The notes under the pieces were generated by a model. The model did not search any database, was not told the DNA's origin, and saw only the letters and a list, made by a program, of their open reading frames with translations. Positions 1 through 9,247 of a stretch of 64,000 nucleotides of DNA are shown here, piece by piece. This DNA comes from Symsagittifera roscoffensis (lineage: Eukaryota > Xenacoelomorpha > Acoela > Convolutidae): NCBI RefSeq assembly GCF_963678635.1, contig NC_087062.1:78681200-78745199 (forward strand). The letters are read 5' to 3'. Each line of letters starts with the position of its first letter. The first letter of the stretch is position 1. A program made the position numbers and the translations under genes.

Positions 1-644
1 CGCATTAGAAAATGAAATTTATCTACTCCACCTCAACTCACTACGTGTCACCAATTGCATCGTACTACATCTCACTGCCTTTCAACATTTTCACAAAATT
101 TGCACCATGAGGAGTGTCCTAGATAAAATTTCTTTTCTGACTACTTACGTCAGCTTGCCATAAAACTTCTTTTTGCTCTTTATGATTAAAAAGTTGGGAC
201 GTGGCACGACCACGCACCCTTTAAAATTAACTTAACGTCACTCACCAAGTATAATCAGTTGATATTAAAACTAAGAAACTCTGTGGCTAGGAATCTATTG
301 AGTTACTCACTCTTTTCGAGCGAGTTTACCCAAACTTACCATGTCGCCACACAGTGAAATTGTGTCTTACACAGGTTAAAAAATTCAGTCGTGTTTAAAT
401 AGGTAAATATACTCAACTATGTTCGCCATATATATATAAATAGTCATAACTAAAATCAACAATTTTAACATTTTTAACAATTGCAACAATTTTCATAGTT
501 TGGTCGGACCAAACTAGATCAAAACAAAAAGTTTACCAAGTTCAATAATCAAACTTGGTTGATTAGTTCAAGTTTTAACACACAAAGACAAAAACAATTT
601 TTCTCCTTCTCTTCCTTTCCTCTATCCTCTTCGTTCCATCATCT
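1..644. other. AT-rich non-coding flank downstream of copy A ORF2
   Basis: No credible coding frame is present. In B the distance from the ORF2 stop to the 3' LTR is 440 bp, so this stretch should hold the 3' untranslated region of A and perhaps the start of its 3' LTR. I could not match it by eye to the LTRs of B or to the A LTR remnant at 27051-27215. A pyrimidine run at 598-623, purine on the minus strand, is the only retroelement-like signal. Confidence 0.4.
598..623 (-). promoter_or_regulatory. Candidate 3' polypurine tract of copy A
   Basis: A 26-base uninterrupted pyrimidine run on the plus strand is a polypurine tract on the minus strand. It lies about 20 bases downstream of the ORF2 stop of copy A, where plus-strand priming for reverse transcription would be expected. 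The minus-strand sequence just after it begins with TG, as an LTR would. Against it: the tract of B before its 3' LTR is short and G-rich, so the two do not match. Confidence 0.3.
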
Positions 645-1376
645 TCATTCCATTGCTTCTCCATCCTGATCTTCAGCTTCACTGTCTTCTAGGACTTTTT
701 CCAACATGTCCATGGAGTTGCGGGCTGTGCCCCAACTCTCCTGTTCCAACAGCCTCGGTTTGCAACAAGGTAGCAAGTCCACATTCACCTTTTGCTCCCG
801 GTTCCTGCAAAAGCTGTTGTGAAGACACAGGCTCACATTTCGTTCTAGGTCAGCTCTTAAGACCTCTTTCTTCTCATCTTCAGTTACACAAGGCGCTCCA
901 ACTACTCGCTTCACCGCCGTGGTGACCGCGTTTCTGTGCGTAAGGAATGCTATCTTATAGGCTCCTGGTCCTATATCTAGCTGGAAAGGTTGATAGGCTT
1001 CCGTGTTCCTCGACATGTGACGCTTCGCGCGTTCATGTATCCATGACGTCATCACTGCACAGAACCAAGGCATCAACCTTTGCCTTGACCATATTCTTTC
1101 AATGGCTTTGAGTATCCTCAGAACCTTGCAGGTGGTTCTGAAAAGATCCAATTTGCGGCTCATCTTTACGTTGCTCAGCTGCTCAGGAGTCGGCACGGCC
1201 GTCTCCTGTTCACTTGTGTCCGCGTTAGCCTCCAACCACCTCACTGCCAGCACGGCACTAACCACCACGATTGACACCTGTTGATTCTGATTGGGCAATC
1301 CCGTAGAGTACAACTCCTCCACGTCCCATACTAGCATCAAATTCCCGCGTTTGGGGTACCATAACGTCTGCGCCAA
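645..1376 (-). pseudogene. Copy A ORF2, C-terminal end
   Basis: This is the last part of the second giant protein of copy A. It matches the last ~240 residues of B ORF2 (47758-48534): both carry a conserved block of the form CHCLAQT-WYP-R-NL-L-WDVEE, then a hydrophobic helix (VVVSAVLAVRWLEAN here) and a shared SLHNSFC motif near the end. The frame is shifted relative to the preceding piece near 1390, so in A this segment is detached. No known domain is recognised. The final residues are acidic in both copies. Confidence 0.75.
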
Positions 1377-2637
1377 GCAGTGACAAGGATACTACCCATG
1401 GGTCCTCAATATGTTCCTTCGGGTCCGATACCCTGAGGCTCCCAGCAACGATTCCACCTCCATATCCAATTCTGTGCATATCGTCTTTCTCTTGTATGGT
1501 GGGGAATTCAGTGGGTAACGCTCCACTCGCTTTCTGCTTCTGGAACTCGCTCACATTACCTTCGTTCAACCTCATGAACTCTTCACCCACTACGTCTTGC
1601 AACTCGCCTTCAGATTTCTTCGGGACTGCCCGAAAGATCTTCGCCAACAAATCATATGACCTCTCCGACATCCTGGCCAACCTCACGCACTTTGGCACAG
1701 AGAAAAGTTGGTCAATCGACACCTGCTGCGTCCTCGCATCCATCACCACCATGTGCGTAGGATAGCTACTATTGCAATATGGTGCGGAGCATGAACCCAC
1801 CAGATATTTTGAACCAGTAGGTCTATGATAGGCCTCACTGTCCTTCAGATTCATTTCGTTTTCCAGAGCCTCTCGCCAGCCTCCAATCTTCTGCTCTATC
1901 TGCAATGCTCCAGGGAATACTTCCACGCTGAGGGACGTCACTAATTCATGGGCACGCTCCAGGCGCTCAAGCGATTCTATCGAGCTCGTCATGCTACAAA
2001 ATCCCAAGGCAGTGGTCAAGTTTACATCCGTCACCCCATGACAGTCCGCGACCAAATCCATGCCACTCTTATCCGACATGCTCAATCTTCCGTACAATCG
2101 TGCCAGTTGTCGATGCTGCTCGCTCAGCGTAATCAGACAGTGTCCCAAGTTGCAAACATGTCCTTCCATCCCACTATGTTGAGCTAGACAGGTGCCTTGC
2201 CTCAACCAATTGCTCGATGGACTATCCTCGGATGGCTCCGTGGATGGGTTGCTCTTTCGCTTCTTCAACCTCACGGCCAGCAGATGGTGTATCATGGCCA
2301 GATCATGTAGACTCGCGTCATCATCCAGGTCTAACCTGATATCCGCCGTCATGTCCCAGATTAAACCGGCGTTAGGATGGGGACACCAAGAAGGCTTCAT
2401 GAGCTCCCACATGGTTACTAGGCTGGTTTTCAAGGGACCGTCCCAAGAACCACAATCAAAACTCACCTGCCCCTTCAGCTCGGGAACCGAGGGTTCGACC
2501 ACTCGTTCTTCTAAAATAATTCCCAGCTTGGGTTGTTCCACCATCAGCATTCCAGTTTCCTTAATCCGTTCGACCCAGAAATTGAGCACTATGACTTGCT
2601 CATAGTCGAAGTACGCTTCCCTGGCTTCCTCATTCAC
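1258..2637 (-). pseudogene. Copy A ORF2, segment before the C-terminal end
   Basis: Homologous to B ORF2 around 46510-47750. Shared landmarks include a WxLxxPSWCPHPxAxxI block, a Cys/His-rich patch (TCLAQHSGMEGHVCNLGHC here, CLDSTCSNGEHICDGRSC in B) and the block SVPKCVRLARMS. The spacing of cysteines and histidines in the patch is partly kept, which could mean metal binding, but it matches no named zinc-finger pattern that I can confirm. The piece is joined to its neighbours only through frameshifts and stops. Function unknown. Confidence 0.75.
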
Positions 2638-2640
2638 GAG

Positions 2641-3320
2641 GGGATTTTACGCCATCCCCGGTATGCCAGACACATATTGGAACGACTTCAGTTTCCCTAG
2701 TGTTGCAAAGTCTTTTAGTCCCCTGACTGTTTAAATCAACTCCCGGCTCACTTTCAATCCTTTGTTGGAATACCTTCTCACTTCTTCCAACTTGCGATAG
2801 CTCTTCATGTCATTCGACTCCCTATTTGGTACAACCAACGGCATATCCCGATATAGTTCCAGGAGTGCCCTAAGGAAGTTTCTTTCGCAATCAACTCCCT
2901 TTTGCCGAATGATCTTTATGCATTCTCCCAAAACAGGAGTGGGGATACGATCCACCACGAATCTTACAAAGCAAAGGGCATCCTTACGCTTAGCCCAGGC
3001 TATCGCAGAATCGTCTTTTGAAATCAACGCTCGCAGGGCTTCCATGAACTCCAGCTCCTGTCCTTTGATTTCAAATCGTTACTGGCTTTATATTCCGCCT
3101 TCTTGATGCCCATCAAGCACCAAGCCAACCGTACTTGCAGGTCAGTTCTCGTGCACGGATGAGCCAGGTACGCTGCCACCGTCGCAGGCGCATGCATCGT
3201 CTCGTCGAAGTATCTTTCGAGGGCCGCCCTCCAAGAGATTTCCAGTAGTTTTTCCAGCCCGATTTCGTTCGCCTCCGAGGACATTATCGTGCCGTATTCT
3301 TTCCGATTTAGGTTAGAATT
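2641..3320 (-). pseudogene. Copy A ORF2, broken helical segment
   Basis: Two short overlapping frames (3284-3024 and 3045-2731) plus out-of-frame remnants correspond to B ORF2 at about 45780-46500. Shared features are the pattern LxxSWxxxLxxxFxE, a stretch with MGIKKAE against LGIELET, and an SLARRKDAxCFxRW-like block (AWAKRKDALCFVRF here). A frameshift near 3040 and stops near 2731 and 2647 break the frame. The segment looks helical and basic. No function can be assigned. Confidence 0.65.
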
Positions 3321-4372
3321 CTACGTAAGACCTTTCAGATATTCCTGCATGGCTCGCTTCTCGCTCCAAGCCATCAGGTGCCCTCTCGCGGAGTTCCTTG
3401 CCTTCAATATCTCCACATAACCCCCTGCTGGATCTCCCATGTGGACCGATTCCGGCACAGTGACTCGACTGTACTCGACCACATCGAGTTGCCCCTCCAG
3501 TTTCATCTTGGCCATGTTGGTTCGCGAGGGCCTGTAATCATCAAGTCCTCCAGATCCACACTGACTGATGATCTCCATCTCTAGCTTAGTGTCTGCTAGA
3601 GTTCGTGCAATCTTTTTTGATTTCGTGGCCAAGAGCATAGGGGGTACCAGGCTTTTTGTTTCTCCCCCGGTCAGCGTCGCACCATTTCCTTGCCCGTTCT
3701 CGCCTGAACGACCTGCACTCGTCAAAGAGGCCACCACTGTGCTGGCTTTTGACTTCACCACTCTCTGGTTCACGGCTCGACTTCCTGTCTTCCCTTTCAG
3801 TCGCTTCAGCCCTTTTTTGGCTCGTCTGACGGGTAATTTCTTCGTGACCTGCTGGTCATCGGCACTGTCCTCTGTAACTGACTCGGTCAGAACATCAGAC
3901 TCTATGGAGTTCATTATTTTCTCCAGGACCTCACGCATAATGGGTTGGTTCAATCCCACCTTCATTATGGACTGCGTCCCGTATCTTCGTATCACGTCCC
4001 ATGACCTTTCCATGAGTTTCACTCGGTTCCAGGTTGCCCCTGTCTTGCTTTCTAGTTCATTTTGGCATCTCTCCCATTCCTCTTCCGGTAGCGTTCTCAG
4101 GAAGGATACCCTCATTGACTCTTCAATCTTTCTCCTCCTCGGTGACTCATGGAGCAATCTTTGTGAATCCCTATTTCGGCACTCTCTCGCCTGACTTATT
4201 GGGTCCACCGGGGATAAGTCGGCGGACGCCTCCTTTGTATGGGACATGAAATACGATGCTATCATCATCAATAGACTCCCATCGACGACTTTCCCATCGT
4301 AGTCTTCACTAAACCGGTATTCCAGTAAGTCTCTCTCCAACGCTCCTAGATCCGTCTCACCCGGCTTTTCTG
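3321..4372 (-). pseudogene. Copy A ORF2, acidic-to-basic linker region (left copy)
   Basis: It resumes ORF2 on the far side of the LINE insertion. It starts with an acidic piece (LERDLLEYRFSEDYDGK) and passes through a long Lys/Arg-rich stretch (KKLPVRRAKKGLKRLKGKTG) that could bind nucleic acid or act as a nuclear signal. The equivalent place in B, about 44800-45660, is likewise acidic and then basic (RSRKRKRD) but poorly conserved. The first ~770 bp are a duplicate of 8463-9247 on the other side of the LINE. Confidence 0.7.
3604..4372 (-). repeat. ~770-bp direct duplicate flanking the LINE dimer (left copy)
   Basis: This stretch of copy A ORF2 is repeated in the same orientation at 8463-9247, immediately on the other side of the LINE insertion. 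By eye the two differ at only a few percent of positions plus a small insertion of about 17 bases near 8490 in the right copy. The arrangement target-LINE-target is that of a target-site duplication, though an unusually long one. A segmental duplication is the alternative. Confidence 0.85.
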
Positions 4373-4391
4373 TATATATGTATGTAGACTT

Positions 4392-5000
4392 TCACCCTCC
4401 TGGTTCAAAGGGTATGTCCTCTCCCCTGACCATGGACGTGGTGCATATCCTTAGGTGCCTTGCTAAGTTTGACGCGGATTTCCTCTCGTTACATCTCGGA
4501 CATATAGTCCATTTCTGTTTGTATACGCGGGGTTGATGGTGTTGGTCATTTGCTTCTTGTTCTGGTACCCGGTTTCCCTTGCAGTCCTGTCTTTTGTGGC
4601 GTGCCAAGTTTTGGGCCTGGAGGGTTCTGTCGCATCTGCCACATGTCTTGGTTCCATCTTCATTGTTCCTGTCTCCCTCGCATGTCTTCTTGTGGTTATT
4701 TTCCGAGTTTTCAGATTTGAAGATAGCTCCACATTTGTTGCATGCAAAAGTCACCCTCGCCTCTTTGTGCATCCTTTTGATATGGATTCTCAGGCCACCC
4801 TGGTTTTTGAAATCCCTCTCACATATCTCACAGGTGTTCGATGTTGCTTGGGGGGTATAGGATTTCCTTTCTGTCGTTTCACCGTTTTGTCTTTTCGCAT
4901 TTGACCTTTCCCATTTATGCAGGTGCTCCATTCGTGCTTTCACCGCTCGCCTCCATCCTTTTTTGTCCTGAGTCAGTTTGTCTATCTCGTTCACATCCAT
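4392..5000 (-). pseudogene. LINE longer copy: C-terminal zinc-finger region
   Basis: About 200 residues with four finger-like modules. The first is CEIC...HIKRMH (C2H2); the others are CNKC...HKKTC, CGRC...HKRQDC and CPRC...HLRIC (C2HC). Such fingers bind nucleic acid and in LINE proteins may recognise the element RNA or the target. The frame differs from the preceding thumb-like piece, so the copy is broken between them. The same region is present at 7381-8000 in the second fragment, with the later three fingers well preserved. Confidence 0.8.
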
Positions 5001-5591
5001 TCCCGCTTCTCTGATGAGCTTCCGCCAGTAGAGATGTGTTTTGTCTTTTTCCCGGACATTTCGGTAGGGTTTGCAGATCGTTTAGCCACCCTAGACAAGC
5101 CGCTTTAGTCAATCTTTTGTCGTCCATTCTCATTACATGTCCTATTCGTTTTAGAGTTCTTCCTTCAACTTTCCATCGGATCGTCTTGATGTTCAGTTGG
5201 TTTCTGATGTCCTGCATATTCACTCCTTTTTCTTGCATTTCAATTAATGGCGGCTTCGACTTTGAGCTCCAGACGTGCCTATAGCACCGGTCAATCCAAC
5301 TTTGCAAAGACTGTAACTCGAGTTTTTCCATGTCCTTACGTTGGCGTCAAACAATAAGCCGCTTTCTACGCAGCATTGTACAACTCTAGCCTGGATTCTT
5401 TTCGGCAGCCTGCTCTTTGTCAGCCGGCGCTTGACCTTTGCCCATAGTCCTCCTGCTCGTCTTTTTCTGTTCTTAATGTCTCCTTTCGCCCCGATCCACA
5501 CTCCTAGCATTCTGATGCCACCTGCTCCGTCCTTTCCGAATTCTAGTTTCTCTTCTTTCTCTTCGTTGTTTTTCTCCTCGAAGTTCTTCAT
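4915..5591 (-). pseudogene. LINE longer copy: post-RT region
   Basis: Two frames (5591-5244 and 5331-4915) cover the region after the RT core. They contain MLGVWIGAKGD, KRIQARVV, a WIDRCYRHVW block and TLKRIGHVMRMDD, the last resembling the RT-distal block common in RTE-type and related LINE proteins. A frameshift near 5300 and another near 4960 separate it from its neighbours. The parallel stretch in the shorter fragment (8345-8046) lets the breaks be placed. Confidence 0.7.
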
Positions 5592-7218
5592 AACTTTTTT
5601 TTGTTGCTGTTCCAGACTCTATTTCTTCCTTCTCGCCGATGGGGGTGGTGTCGTCTGCGAACAGGGACAATGATATTCGTGTGGTTTGGGTTTCACTGTT
5701 GTGCGTTTCTACCATGTTTTTTCCTGGGACGCGGTTTCCTGGCATCCACGTTTACGCTATCCCGACGTTTGTACCTTTCTTCTCGGCTCTGTCTAGTCTG
5801 GCTTTCTCAGCTTGCCGCATTACCACTTGGTGGTATATGTTAAACATTGAAGGCAAAGATGGGCAACCTTCTCTTAACCCTCTTTCGGGGGTCCATTCTT
5901 CGCTGTCGCCCTCTTTGCCCTTTATACTATGTGTTGTGGCTTCATGCAAATCCATCAGTGTGTCCAGAAACGGGCCTTCTATCGCGTAGCGCCTTAACAC
6001 CGCCCACAGGACCGGTTTGCTGACCCGCGGATAAGCTTTTGTTAGGTCTAAAAGTCTGGCTTCTGAGTCTGTGTTGGCTTCTACTGAGATTACGGCTCTT
6101 ATCCTCCGTCTCCTGAGATCTTCCACGTCCTCTCTTATCCTTATGAAGCTCTGGCTTGCATCTGCCGTGGACCTGCCTGGTCGAAACCCGCTTTGGTTTT
6201 CGTCCAATACCTGAAGTTCTTCACTCCATGTTCTCAGGCGGTTTGAGATCACTCTTGCTAGAATTCTACTAGCCATTGAGAGCAGGCACACACCTCGGAA
6301 ATTGTTGGCGTCATTGATGTTCCCTTTTTTGTGCAATGGTACTATTTGGCCTTTCTTTAGAGACTCTTCCCACAGGTCTGCTCTGGTCGTGAACATTCTC
6401 ATCACCAGGTGGATGACTTTCTCCCTCCATTTCCAGTATGCGTTGCGAGTGTATACCATGCGCACCCCGTCCTTGCCTGGCGCCGATTCTCTCACCTCAT
6501 CCAGTGCTTCCATGATTTCTTTCTCGGACGGAAGGGTGTTCATTTTCTGGTTGGCTGTTATGAACTTGACGTCTTTGCTTTTATCTGGCATCTGTTTGAC
6601 TGTGTTCATCAAAGTACCCGGGTCGTTCTCATATCGGTCCTGCGATACGTTGCTGAAGTGGGCCTTGAATTCTTCAGTAGAGATAGTGGTGCCTGTCTGG
6701 TGTTTTTGTGATCTTGTTCCCAGTTTCCTTAAAGTTTTGTACATGGTACCCATGTCCCCTTTCTCCGCTGCGTTTTCGCACTCGATGATGATTTCGTCCC
6801 ACCATAGTCTTTCTAGTTGTCGTAGGCGTTTCTTCATCTTCTTGCGTGCGGCTACCAGTCTTCCTCTTGATGCCGTTAGGGCATTGGCAAGAATGCCATG
6901 TGATTCTCCAAATGTTTGGCTGATCAACTCGTTTCTGCGAATTACTTCTTTTGAGATTTCCGTGTGTAGGCTTTTCAGTTCTTCTTCGTATCCCACTGTC
7001 CACGGGTTGGCTATCTGTCGTTTCTTTATGCCACATACTTCCTCCGCTGCCTCTGTGAGCTTCCGCGATATGGAGTCCCAGCCTTCCTCGTTGTTGAGTT
7101 TTTCCTCCGTCTTCTTGCGATATGCTTCCGCCATTTCTTTGTTTCTCATGCGTTCCCAGTCTATCTGCTGTGTTCTTATCTTTTCTATACTGGGTCGCCG
7201 CTTTTTTGTTCGCGCCAA
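5473..7218 (-). pseudogene. LINE longer copy: reverse transcriptase core
   Basis: Reverse transcriptase of a non-LTR element. Visible blocks in order: PGKDGVRMVY, GQIVPLHKKGN with NNFRGVCLLSM, SGFRPGRSTADA, a DLTKAYPRV block carrying the first catalytic Asp, REGCPSLPSMFNIY, and FADDTT carrying the catalytic pair. The frame is interrupted by a TAA at 5752-5754, after which it continues in phase to the FADD block. A frameshift near 7200 separates it from the endonuclease end. The copy is therefore dead, although the key RT motifs are still legible. Confidence 0.85.
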
Positions 7219-7361
7219 ATGTCAATCCAGACGGGTTTGTGGTCCGATAATGCCATGTCCTGCGCCGTGGCTACCCTACGGACCATTTGGTGGCGGTCGG
7301 ATGTTCTCATTAAGAAACCGTCGAGCTCGTACCAACATCTGTGCATCTGGTTGATTTTCTG
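7185..7361 (-). pseudogene. LINE longer copy: end of APE-type endonuclease
   Basis: The fragment ends with ALSDHKPVWID. The SDH block is the C-terminal signature of apurinic-endonuclease-like LINE endonucleases and carries a catalytic Asp and His. The rest of the domain is missing, because the longer copy is 5'-truncated at 7361, exactly where the other fragment ends. Confidence 0.75.
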
Positions 7362-7362
7362 T

Positions 7363-8462
7363 ATGTATGTATGTAGACTTTCACCCTCCTGGTTCAAAGG
7401 GTATGTCCTCTCCCCTGACCATGGACGTGGTGCATATCCTTAGGTGCCTTGCTAAGTTTGACGCGGATTTCCTCTCGTTACATCTCGGACATATAGTCCA
7501 TTTCTGTTTGTATACGCGGGGTTGATGGTGTTGGTCATTTGCTTCTTGTTCTGGTACCCGGTTTCCCTTGCAGTCCTGTCTTTTGTGGCGTGCCATGTTT
7601 TGGGCCTGTAGGGTTCTGTCGCATCAGCCACATGTCTTGGTTTCATCTTCATTGTTCCTGTCTCCCTCGCATGTCTTCTTGTGGCTATTTTCCGAGTTTT
7701 CAGATTTGAAGATAGCTCCACATTTGTTGCATGCAAAAGTCACCCTCGCCTCTTTGTGCATCCTTTTGATATGGATTCTCAGGCCGCCCTGGTTTTTGAA
7801 ATCCCTCACATATATCTCACACGTGTTTGATGTTGCTTGGGGGTATAGGAGTTCCTTTCTGTCGTTTTACCGTTTTGTCTTTTCGCATTTGACCTTTCCC
7901 ATTTATGCAGGTGCTCCATTCGTGCTTTCACCGCTCGCCTCCATCCTTTTCTGTCCTGAGTCAGTTTGTCTATCTCGTTCACATCCATTCCCGCTTCTCT
8001 GATGAGCTTCCGCCAGTAGAGTAGTGTTTTGTCTTTTTTTCCCGGTCATTTCGGTAGGGTTTGCAGATCGTTTAGCCACCCTAGACAAGCTGCTTTAGTC
8101 AATTTTTTGTCGTCCATTCTCATTACATGTCCTATTCGTTTTAGAGTTCTTCCTTCAACTTTCCATCGGATCGTCTTGATTTTCAGTTGGTTTCTGATGT
8201 CCTGCATATTCACTCCTTTTTCTTGCGTTTCAATTAATGGCGGCTTCGACTTTGAGCTCCAGACGTGCCTATAGCACCGGTCAATCCAATTTTGCAAAGA
8301 CTGTAACTCCGAGTTTTTCCATGTCCTTACGTTGGCGTCAAACAAAAAGCCGCTTACTACGCAGCATTGTACAACTCTAGCCTGGATTCTTAACGGCAGC
8401 CTGCTCTTTGTCAGCCGGCGCTTGACCTTTGCCCATAGTCCTCCTGCTCGTCTGTTTCTGTT
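7363..8462 (-). pseudogene. LINE shorter fragment (5'-truncated, 3' end)
   Basis: About 1.1 kb almost identical to 4373-5470. It codes for the post-RT region (8345-8046) and the zinc-finger region (8000-7381), interrupted by frameshifts. Small differences from the longer copy, such as at 7607, 7625 and 7685, show that the two are separate copies or have diverged since duplication. Its 5' end abuts ORF2 of copy A at 8463 and its 3' end abuts the longer copy. Confidence 0.85.
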
Positions 8463-9247
8463 CGTGCAATCTTTTTTGATTTCGTGGCTGTTGTGGTCAG
8501 ACCTGCCAAGAGCATAGGGGGTACCAGGTTCTATTTTTCTCCCCCGGTCAGCGTCGCACCATCTCCTTGCCCGTTCTCGCCTGAACGACCTGCGCTCGTC
8601 AAAGAGGCCATCACTGTGCTGGCTTTTGACTTCACCACTCTCTGGTTCACGGCTCGACTTCCTGTCTTCCCTTTCAGTCGCTTCAGCCCTTTTTTGGCTC
8701 GCCTGACGGGTAATTTTTTCGTGACCTGCTGGTCATCGGCACTGTCCTCTGTAACTGACTCGGTCAGAACATCAGACTCTATGGAGTTCATTATTTTCTC
8801 TAGGACCTCACGCATAATGGGTTGGTTCAATCCCACCTTCATTATGGACTGCGTCCCGTATCTTCGTATCACGTCCCATGACCTTTCCATGAATTTCACT
8901 CGGTTCCAGGTTGCCCCTGTCTTGCTTTCTAGTTCACTTTGGTATCTCTCCCATTCCTCTTCCGGTAGCGTACTCAGGAAGAATACCCTCATTGACTCTT
9001 CAATCTTTCTCCTCCTCGGTGACTCATGGAGCAATCATTGTGAGTCCTTATTTCGGCACTCTCTCGCCTGACTTATTGGGTCCAACGGGGATAAGTCGGC
9101 CGACGCCTCCTTTGTAGGGGACATGAAAGACGATGGCGTCATCAGCAATAGACTCCCATTGACTTCCCCATCGTCGTCTTCACTAAACCGGTATTCCAGC
9201 AAGTCTCTCTCCAACGCTCCTAGATTCGTCTCACTCGGCTTTTCTGT
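8463..9247 (-). repeat. ~770-bp direct duplicate flanking the LINE dimer (right copy)
   Basis: Counterpart of 3604-4372. It encodes the same piece of copy A ORF2 (ERDLLEYRFSEDDDGE through LTGGE). It carries a stop codon at 9035 that the left copy lacks, and an extra ~17 bases near 8490. Confidence 0.85.

Larger units (their letters stand above)
4373..8462 (-). mobile_element. Head-to-tail dimer of a non-LTR retrotransposon (LINE) nested in copy A
   Basis: On the minus strand a 5'-truncated fragment (8462-7363) is followed directly by a longer copy (7361-4373) of the same element. Both end at the same 3' terminus, a TACATACA-like short repeat, after an identical zinc-finger-coding 3' region. 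The longer copy starts inside the endonuclease and keeps the reverse transcriptase and C-terminal fingers. Its protein order (APE endonuclease, RT, C-terminal region with a R-IGHVMRMDD block) suggests an RTE-like or related clade. That assignment is tentative. Confidence 0.85.
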
